64,000 nucleotides of DNA from the NCBI GenBank assembly GCA_907163375.1, contig CAJQUW010013623.1, positions 310,001 to 374,000 on the forward strand, in the 5' to 3' direction. This DNA is from Prostheceraeus crozeri. Its lineage: Eukaryota; Platyhelminthes; Polycladida; Euryleptidae. Positions within the stretch are counted from its first letter, which is position 1; the number at the start of each line of letters is the position of its first letter. Both the position numbers and the translations under genes were made by a program. Below the pieces are notes generated by a model. It saw nothing but the letters and a program-made list of their open reading frames with translations, ran no database searches and was not told the DNA's origin. Of the stretch, positions 11,358-22,377 are shown piece by piece.

Positions 11358-12079
11358 AACTATATTGATGATCCAACGACAACTCAAGTAGCCAGTTACA
11401 GGAAAATATCAACGAACGAATTATTTCGAGCAGAATTTCTTATTTTCAGATTTATCTTGAAACTCAATATCCAGCGCAAGCACAGCATCAGATTACAGGC
11501 CTTCTTCAAGAAGGAGAAATCTTCGTAGATCCGAGAAGAAGTCTACTTGCTTATAGGCCTATCATTTGTGTCATTGCGACTTTTCATGACTTACTGCAAT
11601 TGCCGAAGTCATTGTGTCCGCTTAATCATTTATATCCGTCTTCTAAAACCCATTTTACATTTTCTCTATCACAAATTCTTCACCAACAAAGAAATGAATC
11701 GAATGGATTTAATAATCCAATCACTACATTGGATACAATTAGGAGTTATGGCATCTATCCATTCCTTATCCGGACTTCATTTGCTAGAGGTTTTTTTCTG
11801 TAATGCGCTGATCGACTCCAACTGCCACCTGAAGTTCAAAATCGAATCCGTGAGTTGATTCGATATACAACTTAACGATTTTTCGACGAAACATTGGAGG
11901 GCAGTGAGAAGACTTATCACTGGCTTAACGGATAAATTGTACATACAGAAGTACCGGTACTTACAATATACAAACTCACCTGTCATAAGATTGTAATCAA
12001 GGTTCCGTTCACAAGCAGGCAACACCAACATCAAGCTTCGACAATTTTCATCCATACAATTAGTAGATAACTTTGTATA
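11358..12079. other. non-coding stretch, no gene recognised
   Basis: Two overlapping short frames around 11547-11858 and 11777-12055 lack any domain and lie on opposite strands. Nothing supports a gene here. Confidence 0.4.
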
Positions 12080-13287
12080 CAGACCACCCAGCCGATTCGA
12101 ATTTAAAAAAAGTGAAAAAAAGAATCCTAAACTTAGAAAAGCGAACCGAAAATTTTTACATCAAAACAATGTAGAAGTGTTATAATGACATCATATGTCA
12201 TCAACCCATGCACTACCACGAACACTACGAATCTATGTAGATTGCAAATATTACTTGTACAAAAATGATAACTTGTCGGAGCACCACTTAGGAGGCATTT
12301 TACTTGCATCTTGCTAAACGATTCGCAAATACACCGGAACATATTTATACATAAAGCTATCTTTTGTATTCTTTAATGATCAGACATATAAACAGCAATC
12401 AATTCAGATTGATTCGATTTTGGACAAATAATGTAGATTCCAAGATTGTTTCAAAGGATTATTGAAACATGGTGTTGAAAAAAAATCAAAAAATACTGCT
12501 AGAAACTTCAGCAATGAAGACGATTTTATAATTTCTGTGGTTAAGAAAATTTCTTCAGCTGTCATGCTTTCAACTGCTAAATTAGCCTGAAACTTTGAAC
12601 ATCTCTTTCATATGAATATTCCAAGGCATATTGATATTTTCAAGTATTTATTCGATAGGTGTCTATTAACTTAAGTCATGCGAAATGGATCATATGACGA
12701 ATTAAGGATCCTCATTTGCACGAACTGAACCGCTTGTTTCACTAATCCAAAATCAGTCTTCTAAGAAAATTCGATAGTAGGCCTCCCGTGTGTCTATGGC
12801 AAGCCAGCATGGATTGATGTCTCGAATTCCTTGACTGATAAATTCAATGACATTCATTTGTAGCATGTAAACCGCATGTACTTTCAGCATGCATCAATTC
12901 AGAATCGTGTAAAAGCTATGGCACCATGGCCTCAAAGCTACTGTAAAAATTGTGCATTTACCGGAACGCACTACGACAAGGCTTTGCCTTCCGGAATTGC
13001 TACATGACTTTTTTGGCTAATAAGGGCACATTTTCCAATGCCTATATAATATAGTTATTACATAAGATTATGCGATCGTCAAGATATGCATTCAATTGTC
13101 AACACATGGATGATAGCATGACTAAAGTAAAGGGCAACATGACAAAAAGTCATGTTGCGTTGTCAACACGTGCCTGTACTACGAAACACTTTTTCCTGCT
13201 CTACCAAAAAAGCAAAAAAGCGAATGCCACTCGATAAAAGCGAAAATTCAGGCATATTTTCGAAAAAGCGAATGTCAGGGTGGTCTG
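12080..13287 (+). mobile_element. unassigned non-autonomous element, CAGACCACCC ends, copy A
   Basis: It starts CAGACCACCCAGCCGATTCG and ends GAATGTCAGGGTGGTCTG. The whole length matches 43676-46396 in reverse complement apart from an insertion there. Both ends carry A/T-rich runs with repeated TTCGCTTTTTT-type words. Inside I see only degraded frames. With 10-bp tips and about 1.2 kb without coding, it behaves like a non-autonomous DNA transposon. This copy has no clear target duplication; copy B suggests TATTCA. Confidence 0.75.
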
Positions 13288-14699
13288 CGCATAATTCGTG
13301 CGTATGAAATGTAAACATGAAAATGATAATTGATGAATAGCCTACTAAAAGTGCGCAAGATCATAGCTTTCTAATGAAGTTGTTATTTAGAAGAGTTCAG
13401 CATTTCAAATTCAAAGAAGGGAAAACATTCATAACATAGTCGGCAATTCATTTTGATCACAGTTAAGTATGAGGACATCATGAATGTGTATGCGTAAGAC
13501 AGCAAATTGAACGACAGGCAAACAACCTTCTCAAAAAACCCATCGTTGGTTTAATAGCAATTTGTAGTGGCGCGACTTTTATACGCGGTACCATTGGCAG
13601 GCCTCACAGCAACTAAGCATGCAAAAATAAGTGGATAAACTAGGTCTTGTAAAATGGGCAGAAAGAGGATAGTGAAGCTCTTCTTCGAATAATTCGTTTG
13701 TTTCTGACTTCTTTCTTGAAGTTTTGCTGTTTTCTCGTAATGAACTGAAGTTTAACAGAAATACTAAGATTTCATTGAATTTTAATCAAGCGGCGTCGCC
13801 ATGCGCTTCTATAAGATTTCTGTATTCGATTAATGGCAAATAAATTTCGAATTCTTCAACCGAAGAAACAGCACTCTACTAGTATTTAAGGCAGGGAGAA
13901 GACAATTCATTGGCATATATGTTACTATATTACTTTCTAAGTTGAAATAATTACTGATAAATATTTACTAAAATATGCCTGACAGTCTAATCAAAAATAT
14001 GTTTGACGAAAATAGGAAAATAGAAAAACAATCTTAAAAAACTTTGCCTCTCAAAACGTACTGAAAAATTCAACAACCATAGAAAAACCCTACCCCCACC
14101 CTTCTGTTTCATAACGTTCTTGGACGAATCCCGAGACCTAATAACGTTCATGCCAAATTTCCGGAAGAATCTCACCCATGAATGTGGTACACAGGGTGGC
14201 GGCCAGATTTCAAGCTTCAAATTTCCAGGCGATTCACGGGTTCTTTTACCGAATTTACACATCTTGACCAGATTTGCATTCCAATTACATCGCTCAAGAA
14301 TTATCCGGACATTTCTTTAAGCTATTTTTATCACATTTGAAACATTTCCTGTTTGAATTTTGCCACTAAATTTTGACGCGTTAGATAATGAACGATATTT
14401 GACTTCACCGCACTCAGTTATCAAAATTTTTGAATTCTGTGACCGCTGGTCCGTAAGTTTCCATGCGCTTTTCCTCATTGGCCTGCACTCAATGAAATCC
14501 TTGGGATCTGAATAATTTCATATCGACAGAAAAGGTAATTTCCTGAACTTTCCAAAGATAAAAAATTCTTCATTTTCATCATCTGATTCATAAAATTCTA
14601 GAAAGTTGTACTTAGACGATTTATCAGACTGAAATGTTCAAACATGTTGAGTTGAAGTAACAAATGACAAGCAACAACCATGATAGAAAACCATGGTAT
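13288..14699. other. non-coding stretch, no gene recognised
   Basis: AT-rich DNA. Near 14190 ACAGGGTGGCGGCCAGATTT could be the tip of a small hAT-like MITE, but I found no partner end. Frames on the two strands near 13987-14320 shadow each other and have no domain. Confidence 0.4.
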
Positions 14700-14719
14700 C
14701 AAAATGTGCATGTTAATGC

Positions 14720-14869
14720 AATGGCACGATCCTAAGTATCGACATGGGAAGCCAGGAAACTGCCACACTGGACGAAAACCGTAGACGCCACCTGTGCGGT
14801 TCTCGGGACAGAATTGAATAGGACCGACGTTCTCCCGCGTGTCGTAAAAGGCACTGGAAATGGCGAATC
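14720..14869 (+). mobile_element. LINE-like relic, left piece
   Basis: GC-richer than its surroundings, with GCGGTTCTCGGGACAGAATT and GTCGTAAAAGGCACTGG. It becomes continuous with 17699-18045 once the hAT insertion and one copy of GGCGAATC are removed. The wording recalls 5' parts of non-LTR retrotransposons (R1/I-like), but no coding motif is present and the family is uncertain. Confidence 0.4.
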
Positions 14870-15399
14870 CAGGGCTGCCACTCTTATCAAAAATAAAAAC
14901 CGGAAAGTCAAATTGGAATGGGCCCCCATAAAATGGGTAGCCGTGGGTCCCCTTAAAGTAAAAAAATTACGATCAATCGATATCCCACAATCCGATTAGT
15001 TTTGAAAGCGTTCAGGTAGAAGTTGGGTCTGCTGCAATAAAGATGCTAATGAATCCTCGGTCAACAAGTAAATAAATGGCATAATATTGCTACTGATGCT
15101 TTTTCAAACATAGTTTTTACCAGGTTCTTTAGCATGCATGACTGGAAAAACTACTATTTTCGAAAGAACTGCTTTTGAAGTCTAAACAGAATGTATTACT
15201 GAGACTCCTCCCTCTCCCGTAACTCAAAACCGGCATGAATAATCAGCTTAACCGTTTCAAAAATAAACTTCTTCATTTCGTTCAGAAATTTTACATTCAA
15301 AATTAGAAGGCATTATTCTCGTGCAGCTGTCATTTTCTATTAATCATGCCAAGACGTCACACGATACAAGATCTTGTCTTTCTTGAAACCACTGGGAAT

Positions 15400-15930
15400 G
15401 GCTTGTCAGCTGTTCGATGTTTGGAAGACTGACTCTGCAGAGCGGTCTGGTCACAACAAATACCCGAACAGAAAATCCATGGATCAACGCAGTCTAAAAG
15501 CTTGGGCTGGCATTTCCTTATGAAGCGCAACTGAGTCATTTTTCTTTCGAGAAACTGACAATGAATGGTAAAAACTTCCTTTTCATGCTGTGTAAAGTGA
15601 TAACGAATGTCACAGGATAGGAGCATCTTCATGCAGGATGGAGTGCCAGCGCACTACTGCCGACCGATCGTAAATTATTTAAACAATCATTTTCCTAAAT
15701 CATGGATTGACCGCAATGACAGCCTATGGAATGGCTTCCGATATTACAGTTAATGCCTTGTGACTTTTTATTCGCTTGAACATGTTAAGGAAATGCTGCA
15801 CTGGAGTCATCCTATTCTTTTGGATGAACTGGAAAACAAATTTTGCACCGTTTTTCACCAGGTTGACGAGCGATTGTGTGGAGACATGCTCTTACGCGGC
15901 TGACTGAAGAATTAGATTATGTTCGGGCAA
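15400..15930 (+). pseudogene. Tc1/mariner-superfamily transposase relic
   Basis: At 15625-15795 one frame reads IFMQDGVPAHY, then NYLNNHFPKSWIDRN, then after a stop the HVKEML region. This is the second catalytic-aspartate block (typically FMQDGAPPHYA) and following helix of an IS630/Tc1-mariner-type transposase common in insects and crustaceans. Upstream, weakly readable pieces near 15440-15600 resemble the strand region that precedes it. Stops and frameshifts are numerous and the third catalytic residue region is degraded. It lies wholly inside a hAT-bounded element, so it is either an older nested insertion or captured cargo. Confidence 0.6.
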
Positions 15931-17271
15931 ATGCTGAGGAAGAAGAAAATAAATTGTCATAGTGTTACTAGTGTTAACAACTGCTTTTTTGAATCATAAA
16001 TAACTTGCAGTAACTCATCATTGAGTCGCTAATTGCCATTTCAAAAAGCTTTGAAATGATTAGTGAGAGAATAAGGAATTTATAAAAAAGTGACGATAGG
16101 GCTCATTGTGAGATATCCTCTTATATTAACAGGAAAAAATTGTATCATAAACAAATATCTAAGTAAAGCATCATCCGTCACGTTACACAAAAAAAATAAT
16201 CCATGTCACACAGCATGAATTGACGACTAAAACCTATCGCACATTACAGACACCATGCTAGTTAATATGATACTTAATCTGAAATGATGCCCAGACCATG
16301 AAAGGAAAAAAGGAAGAGATGAGAGAGATATTCGATTGAAGCCATTACGAGAAGTAGTGGACTAACGTTTCTGGAATTTTAGCCGTGCAGTCAGTATGCT
16401 TGTAGATAGTCAGCAACTCACATGCAGATAAATCTTCATCCGAAATACAGACATCTATAATTGATGAAGTGCATGTAGTTGAAATCTCATAGTCTAGAGC
16501 TCGCTCTCAAAACTTCATGTTTGTAAACAGGAATGCAAATAGCACAAAGGTGAGCTGCCGAATTTCCAAGCACATCCAGGTACTGATGGTTTGCGCGGTG
16601 AGTTACTGATTCCTTACAATAGGGTACATTGCAACGATGACGGCTAAGAAGCCAAAACGTTTGCAGTTCCGACTGAAAAGTCCTTTAGGCCGGCAATGAT
16701 TCAAATCAAGCCTTTCTCTCATCTCTTGTATTTCAAACATAAGAGATGAAAAAACAATGACATATCTAAAAAAATAATCAAACTTGTGACAGCCACTTTA
16801 TCAAACAAAGGTCACAGGCCATGGCACAAGTAAACATAGCATCAATACGAAGGGAAATGTTGATCACTTAAGCAGTTGCTTGCAAGATTTCAATTTTCAT
16901 TGGTGTCTTATCCGAAATTTAACCGCTTTTGCAACAGGTAATCGCATATTCATTCGTCAACCCCTTGTATTCCCGAAACATTTGGTAGATTTCTCTTTCA
17001 TACTTTTATTTTTCTAGCACGCCTCTTGAAAGGCGCATTTTGTAGAGAATCAAAGCAATCAAAACTCCATACGAACGTAGTACAAATTTTTCGTCAAGCA
17101 TTCCCACCTAAAATTATTTCTTATTGCGGAATCCTGATTACTTGCGTTGAGTCCTGTTTCTTCATGATTGACGAAGGAATCAGTGACTTGCAATTGTAGA
17201 AGGATCTTCTGATCAAGTGTCACGCGGATTTTTCGAAAGTACCTGCTTTGAAATTCATGATTGTTTAAAAT

Positions 17272-17590
17272 TGAAGTGCCCCTTCACGAGCTGAATAGGC
17301 TCCTTCACAATCTAAAAGGGTCCCCACACAATATCAAGAGGGCCCATCACGTTGTCAAAAGGTCACCTTCACAATCTAAAAGAAACCCTGACGATCTCAA
17401 GAGGACCCCTCTCGCTCTCAAAAGGGCCCTTCACAATTTCAAAAGGGCCCCATCACAATCTCAAAAGGGCCCTTCACAATCTTAAAAGGACCTCTCACGA
17501 TGTCATAAGGGCCCTTCACAATCTGAAAGGGCCCCTTCACAATCTAAAAGGACTTCATAGCGATCTCGAGAAGGCCCCTACAATGCTGCT
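17272..17590. repeat. minisatellite, ~21-bp unit, about 15 imperfect copies
   Basis: Copies follow GGGCCCTTCACAATCTCAAA with frequent substitutions and one-base length changes. Two frames stay open across it on the plus strand and spell repetitive Lys/Ser/His-rich peptides, but that follows from the repeat length being divisible by three and does not indicate a gene. It sits at the right end of the hAT element, just inside the terminus. Confidence 0.88.
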
Positions 17591-17698
17591 CTAAGCAAAT
17601 TTCTGTTCCTTGGTAGAACATTTTCCCACTATTTAGTTAAGTTTAAAAAAAGCCAGAATTCCGGTTAAAACCGGAAGAGTGGCAGCCCTGGGCGAATC

Positions 17699-18045
17699 AA
17701 GGGGACCTTTAACCACTGCAGCTCTGGTGTTGGCAGTCTGATAACTTTTTTCTCATTGCCCTTCATCAGTGGCTATACTAAGTTGATATTGCGGAGGGAT
17801 CCTGACAACCGAATCTCATGTTGGGATATGCATCAAAGCTTTCAGAGCTTCATCCCCTGTGGCATATTATGACTTCTCCCTCTCCAAAGTCCCCTCAGCG
17901 ATGGCCGCCGGTGGTATCGGAGTGCCCATATCCTCACCAGCAGTGGGAATATATTTGCTTACTAGGTCTGTCGCTTTGTATTGTCTTGATACGAAGCCTC
18001 CTGTCCACTGGACGGAGCCGGATAAAACAACAACAATCGTAAACG
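17699..18045 (+). mobile_element. LINE-like relic, right piece
   Basis: Continues 14720-14869 across the hAT insertion. It carries GCAGCTCTGGTGTTGGCAG, CTTTCAGAGCTTCATCCCC and TGGACGGAGCCGGATAAAAC, words that recall 5' leaders of non-LTR retrotransposons. Short open frames have no domain. The assignment is tentative. Confidence 0.4.
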
Positions 18046-18059
18046 TCTGAACTTATCAT

Positions 18060-21000
18060 CCTTTTTGTATCAGTTTGCGCAGAAACAAAGGACACATGGC
18101 AACCCTGTCATAAAATTTGTGTCTGATGTTTCCAGCAAAGTCAGATATAATGCTGGAGAATCAAGGTCTTGATCTTTCTTGATTCAAATGATAGCGATGG
18201 CGGCTCAAATAGACTATAGGTAAAAATTGTATGGAAAAAATATAAAAATAAAATTCATCAGTTGATGAAAATGAATTGCTTTTTGATCATTAGCGAGTAC
18301 AAAAAATTAATCTTTCTGTGGTGCTTCGTTGTTTATTCTTATCAATAATTGCCATTTCAGTAGAGTCTGTGTTTATATGCAAGTAATTAAAAATAAACGA
18401 AAGTATCAGAAGCGTAACGTGTTCTACCTCGTTATTAAGCATTGTTGAAGTACAACACTTTCTATCACTGTAATGCAGATCTCATAAGTAGTTCATGGCT
18501 ACAAGCCACTGAATAAGGACCTGATTAACTGTGCTTGTTTCAAAAAATAGCTAAGCAGCTAAATGTGCGATTAAATGTGTAGGCCTACTTAAGTTTAATC
18601 AAAGAACTTTTATGGCTCTGATTACTTTCAAAACAATAGGCATAGTACCGGTAATGTCATCAAATTTTTAATAGGCCTTCAACTAATTCAGTACTCTTGA
18701 AAGATTTTATTTGACCGTCGATTAGTATTTCGGTGCACTTTGTTAAGAAACACATGTGTGTATATCGCCGTTAAACACATGTATCCAGGTATTTAATGGC
18801 TGGGCCTTTTTTGTGCATATGGTGCGAGCTAGCAAAATGCTTGATTAGTTATTTAGAAAGCTATCTATTGATATATTCCCCGCGTTTCTGGTATTGTCGG
18901 GACCGCATCAGAGAGCAAAATCTTTACCGCTGGAAGAAGCTCCGGATGGTTCCATAAACTAGCGACCCCGACATTTGGAAGCAGTGGTCTATACATAAGC
19001 CCCATTGATTAGGTGGCCTTCTTGTCATGATTTACTGTATGACTTCGAACTCATGACTTAGCTTAGTCACTGACTTTCATTCGAAATTCCAACGAAAACT
19101 CTGATGCACTTTAATTTAATAGAAATAGTGGGCTTAAAAACAGCCATATTAATAACTTCAAATCGAAGGAATTCTGCCAATTGAACTTAGTGGTAAGTAA
19201 TCACAAAATGGCATTGCCGGGCTACTTAAGAGCCACCTAATTGGCTATTTCACTAAAATTTAAGGGCGATTTCCGGGACGCAACAAAATTCCCGCACTAG
19301 CCGCCACACTCGGTACAGCTATCTTACTAGAGTAAGAATTGCTACTTACGCCTACTCATATGGCAGGCATCTGAGATGTCTTAATGCAGTGAAATAGCAA
19401 TTGAAAAGATAATCAGTTCTAAATAATCTGGGAGTACATCATGCAAATATATTACCAACTGGGCAATTTTAGTAGGCCATCTCATCCCGGTCAAACATGG
19501 ACGAATGACAGGGTGGCTTCACTTATTTTCCGTCCAAGATTGCATCAAATTTGTAAAAATTTACCTTCTAATTGTTAATAAACAAGCAGCTCCATGCAGT
19601 TATCACCACAACTACCGTAGAGGTGGTGTCTAGAATTACAGTTAAGTGATTTTCGACTGATTTTCATCGGCTATCGTAACTTTCGAGAATTTGCCACCGA
19701 AAAATATATAGGTGTGAAATTTTTCCATGAATCCTAGAATTCGGCTAAACTAGTGTAGTGTTGGCATGAGTGCCCAACTCCTTCATTCTCTGCGGGTACA
19801 AAAAGTTTTGGCATCGAGGTATTTGCCTGAATGGCAGATCCAAAAACCTGAAATTGAATTTCTCAGTTGAGTGAAATGCATTCGAGAGGAGCGAAGGTGA
19901 TACGTACACAGTCAACACGAAATTGTACAAGAAACTAACAGAGAGATGAGAATACCGGAATCCTGACTTGTAGAAAATCGTGCTCAGTAGATCTATGTTC
20001 TTTACATTTGACAAATTTCTGAAGAATTTGGGATGAAATTGAAATGATAAAAAAAAGAACAATTGCAGTATTTTACAAATGAGTAAATGCTCGATAGGAT
20101 TTCAAGAGCCAACTGTGTGCTTAGAAATAGCATAGAACATGTAAACTGAGGATGCAAATCATGTCTGTTAGGCGGTTGACTAGGCTATATAGACGTCTAA
20201 AGTCCGCATCATTAATTGACAAGATTCACTTTTCGGAAGACAAGTGGGCTATATCATGAAGAACTATCACCATCTACAGGATCCGTAATATGCTCAACTT
20301 GTATGTAGCCTGTCGATGTACATGTCGTCTATACTGCCTCTCGAGTATTTACTTGAATGATTATTTGTTGAAATAGAAAAAAATTGCTAAAACACTGAAC
20401 ACAAAAATTAAGGCCCACATATAATTTGAATCACGTCAAGAAAGCACCATTGAAAAGACAAGAAATGAAAGGCAGTGGTGGCTGCTACAACGGCTGAGTC
20501 GGTCCAATTTCGTTCTGGTTATTATCACAGCGACTGAGAAGGTGGTATTGATCGTATCACAAGAGAAAAGTAGAAAACATCTACACCAAATTGTGCACAA
20601 AATATCAGCCACAGAATAAGATTCTAGAAAAAAATAAGAATTGATCACAAACAGGGTCTCTTTTAGTGTTTTGGAGTAGTTCAAAACTAGGAAATATGCT
20701 TCCCACGAATGGGGTCACAAAGAAGGCTGAAGGCGAGACAAGATAGAATCAGGACACATCACTGTACATATTTCTTGCTACATTAAGTCACTTGGAGTCT
20801 TTAACAGCTGGGAAACATGAGGTGGGACAACAGACATGGTGCAGTGTTGTAAAAGCTCTGCCGGTGCAATAGCCAAAACCGAAGTAGTATCGGCACAGCC
20901 GGTGTAATAGCCGCTGCCATAAACTGACTACATCATCTAATCACCAACCTTTACTTAAATTTTCAGCAAGAACCTTATGACATAACCCATTGTAGCAAAG

Positions 21001-21580
21001 CACGTGGCTTTATTAAACAACTAAGTCATAACTCCTAGAAAGCCTGGTGTCAAAAATAATTCTCGCACGAAATTAACACAAGTAAAAACCGCCACAAACG
21101 TTCCAAATGATAACTAGGTTGATAAATCAAATGCCTGAACCAAAAAGAAACCGTGCCCTCGCAAAACACTGGAGATAACTGCGAAAATGCAATTAGACCC
21201 CTGTTTTCACTCAAAACTTGTTAACGATTTTTATAGTTCTTACTTGAACGACAACTAATCATTTATGCGCCACATTATTTCTCGCGTTATTTGTGAAAAG
21301 AAAAACCGCGAGATCGTTATTCGCGTGAAACCAATTGATAGCAGTTTGCAAAAAAGCAGTATTGTCCCTATGCTCGTAATGCTTTTTTGCCAGTCTAATT
21401 AGGCAACGAGAGAGGTGCCACGATAATTGAATTATGTCCAATCTAGCTCCATATAAACAAGTAGTGTTAAATATCTTTGATAAGATATCTTATTCTAACA
21501 ATAGCTCCCAATCGATACTATGCTTACTCGATGATCCTTTCGAAACCATGCAGTTTATATGAAGGAAAAACAACACTATC
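18060..21580. other. non-coding stretch, no gene recognised
   Basis: About 3.5 kb of AT-rich DNA. There are many short words of the TAGGCCTA type and two close copies of GCCGGTG(C/T)AATAGCC at about 20860 and 20900. Frames at 19745-20062 and 20436-20684 (minus) are short, low-complexity and unsupported. I see nothing gene-like. Confidence 0.5.
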
Positions 21581-21590
21581 ATGATACACA

Positions 21591-21596
21591 TTTATT
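21591..21596 (-). terminator. poly(A) signal for the leftmost Polinton 1 gene
   Basis: AATAAA on the minus strand, about 120 bases after the stop of the small acidic gene at 21719-21928. Placed as expected for a eukaryotic-type transcript end. Confidence 0.55.
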
Positions 21597-21718
21597 GAAA
21601 AGAAATAAAAGTAATACGTTTTGTAATAAGACGGTACATGACGTCTACTAAGTCAAACTCTTCTTGATTGCGGGGCTGACTAGAAGGAGAGAAGAGGTCC
21701 AGCCAGCTCCGGAGAGTC

Positions 21719-21928
21719 TCAATACACCGCTCCATCATGACGTCCTTTGGAGACACTCAGTAAGGCAGCCCTGATTGTATCACTACTGTCCTCTTCATCG
21801 TCGGAAATTATGATGATTTCCTCATCGAACTGCAGCGGCTCGACCTCACCATCGTAAATGGTTTTCACTTGCCTCTTGCGTGGGGCATTGGGCATGAGTA
21901 AGGCATAGGCGTTCGGTGGTGTATCCAT
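21719..21928 (-). CDS. small acidic protein of Polinton 1, 69 aa
   Basis: I do not recognise a family. The protein begins MDTPPN, has a basic patch (RKRQVK, possibly a nuclear signal) and then a strongly acidic stretch (DDEEDSSD) after four isoleucines. A stretch of the form IIIISDDEED resembles a SUMO-interacting motif: a hydrophobic core followed by acidic residues. A TATA-like box lies 38 bases upstream on the minus strand and a poly(A) signal follows. It is divergent from the next plus-strand gene, suggesting a shared early promoter region. The gene at the opposite end of the element also starts M-x-TP and is acidic, which may mean a related role. Confidence 0.5.
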   Translation of the reverse strand: MDTPPNAYALLMPNAPRKRQVKTIYDGEVEPLQFDEEIIIISDDEEDSSDTIRAALLSVSKGRHDGAVY

Positions 21929-21965
21929 TTTAATGATATTATGAGGAAATGGTCATTGCACCGCA

Positions 21966-21973
21966 ATTATATA
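21966..21973 (-). promoter_or_regulatory. TATA-like box, minus strand
   Basis: TATATAAT on the minus strand, 38 bases upstream of the 69-residue gene's ATG. With the plus-strand box at 22045 it makes a compact divergent promoter. Confidence 0.45.
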
Positions 21974-22044
21974 GATTCTCTCTCCCTGCTTCGCGCTCTC
22001 TTATTGGACGACAGCCATTTATCAATCACACTGCATCATTCTCA

Positions 22045-22052
22045 TATATAAA
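22045..22052 (+). promoter_or_regulatory. TATA box, plus strand
   Basis: TATATAAA lies 32 bases before the ATG at 22084, a normal TATA-to-start distance allowing a very short leader. Confidence 0.5.
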
Positions 22053-22083
22053 GAAGAGTGTCTTGCATTTTACCATCATAGCC

Positions 22084-22269
22084 ATGTCCGACACAGAGGA
22101 AACATTTACAACTCTTGCTAGCTCAACTCCTTCGAAGGAGGAAGTTGAGAGAAAGTTTCAACAGAAAGAGAAAGAGGAAGAGAGACAAATTATTGAAGGC
22201 TGCAAGCAGCTCACTCTACAAACGGTTGAGAGTGAGCCTTTCATAAACGAGGCTGACTTTCAGGAGTGA
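22084..22269 (+). CDS. small charged protein of Polinton 1, 61 aa
   Basis: Unrecognised. The protein is strongly charged, with a helix-prone KEEVERKFQQKEKEEER core likely to form a short coiled coil. I chose the ATG at 22084 because a TATA box lies just upstream at 22045 and the open frame before it is promoter DNA. A poly(A) signal follows 69 bases after the stop. It is one of only two plus-strand genes in the element. A regulatory role is a guess. Confidence 0.45.
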   Translation: MSDTEETFTTLASSTPSKEEVERKFQQKEKEEERQIIEGCKQLTLQTVESEPFINEADFQE

Positions 22270-22337
22270 AAAGCCCTTTGATGAGACAGAGAATGCCCCA
22301 AACGGTCTTTATGAGACCACAGCCTTAACGGCCACCT

Positions 22338-22343
22338 AATAAA
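22338..22343 (+). terminator. poly(A) signal for the 61-aa gene
   Basis: AATAAA on the plus strand about 70 bases after the stop codon at 22269, between two convergent genes. Confidence 0.55.
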
Positions 22344-22377
22344 GAAAGAAAAGACATTGACTGCGCCACACGCAACA

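Larger units (their letters stand above)
14870..17690. mobile_element. hAT-type element, 2.8 kb, 8-bp TSD
   Basis: The left tip CAGGGCTGCCACTCTT is the exact reverse complement of the right tip at 17675-17690. Both flanks carry GGCGAATC (14862-14869 and 17691-17698), a perfect 8-bp target duplication. CAGGG ends and 8-bp duplication are diagnostic of the hAT superfamily. Inside there is no recognisable hAT transposase; instead there is a Tc1/mariner-like relic and a minisatellite. The element interrupts LINE-like DNA, so it is younger than that relic. Confidence 0.88.

Noticed and set aside
17261-17594. Two overlapping plus-strand frames of 74 and 80 residues
   Set aside because: They lie in the minisatellite; openness follows from a repeat unit divisible by three.
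19745-20684. Minus-strand frames of 105 and 82 residues
   Set aside because: Phe/Leu/Ser-rich, no domain, no start context; consistent with chance in AT-rich DNA.
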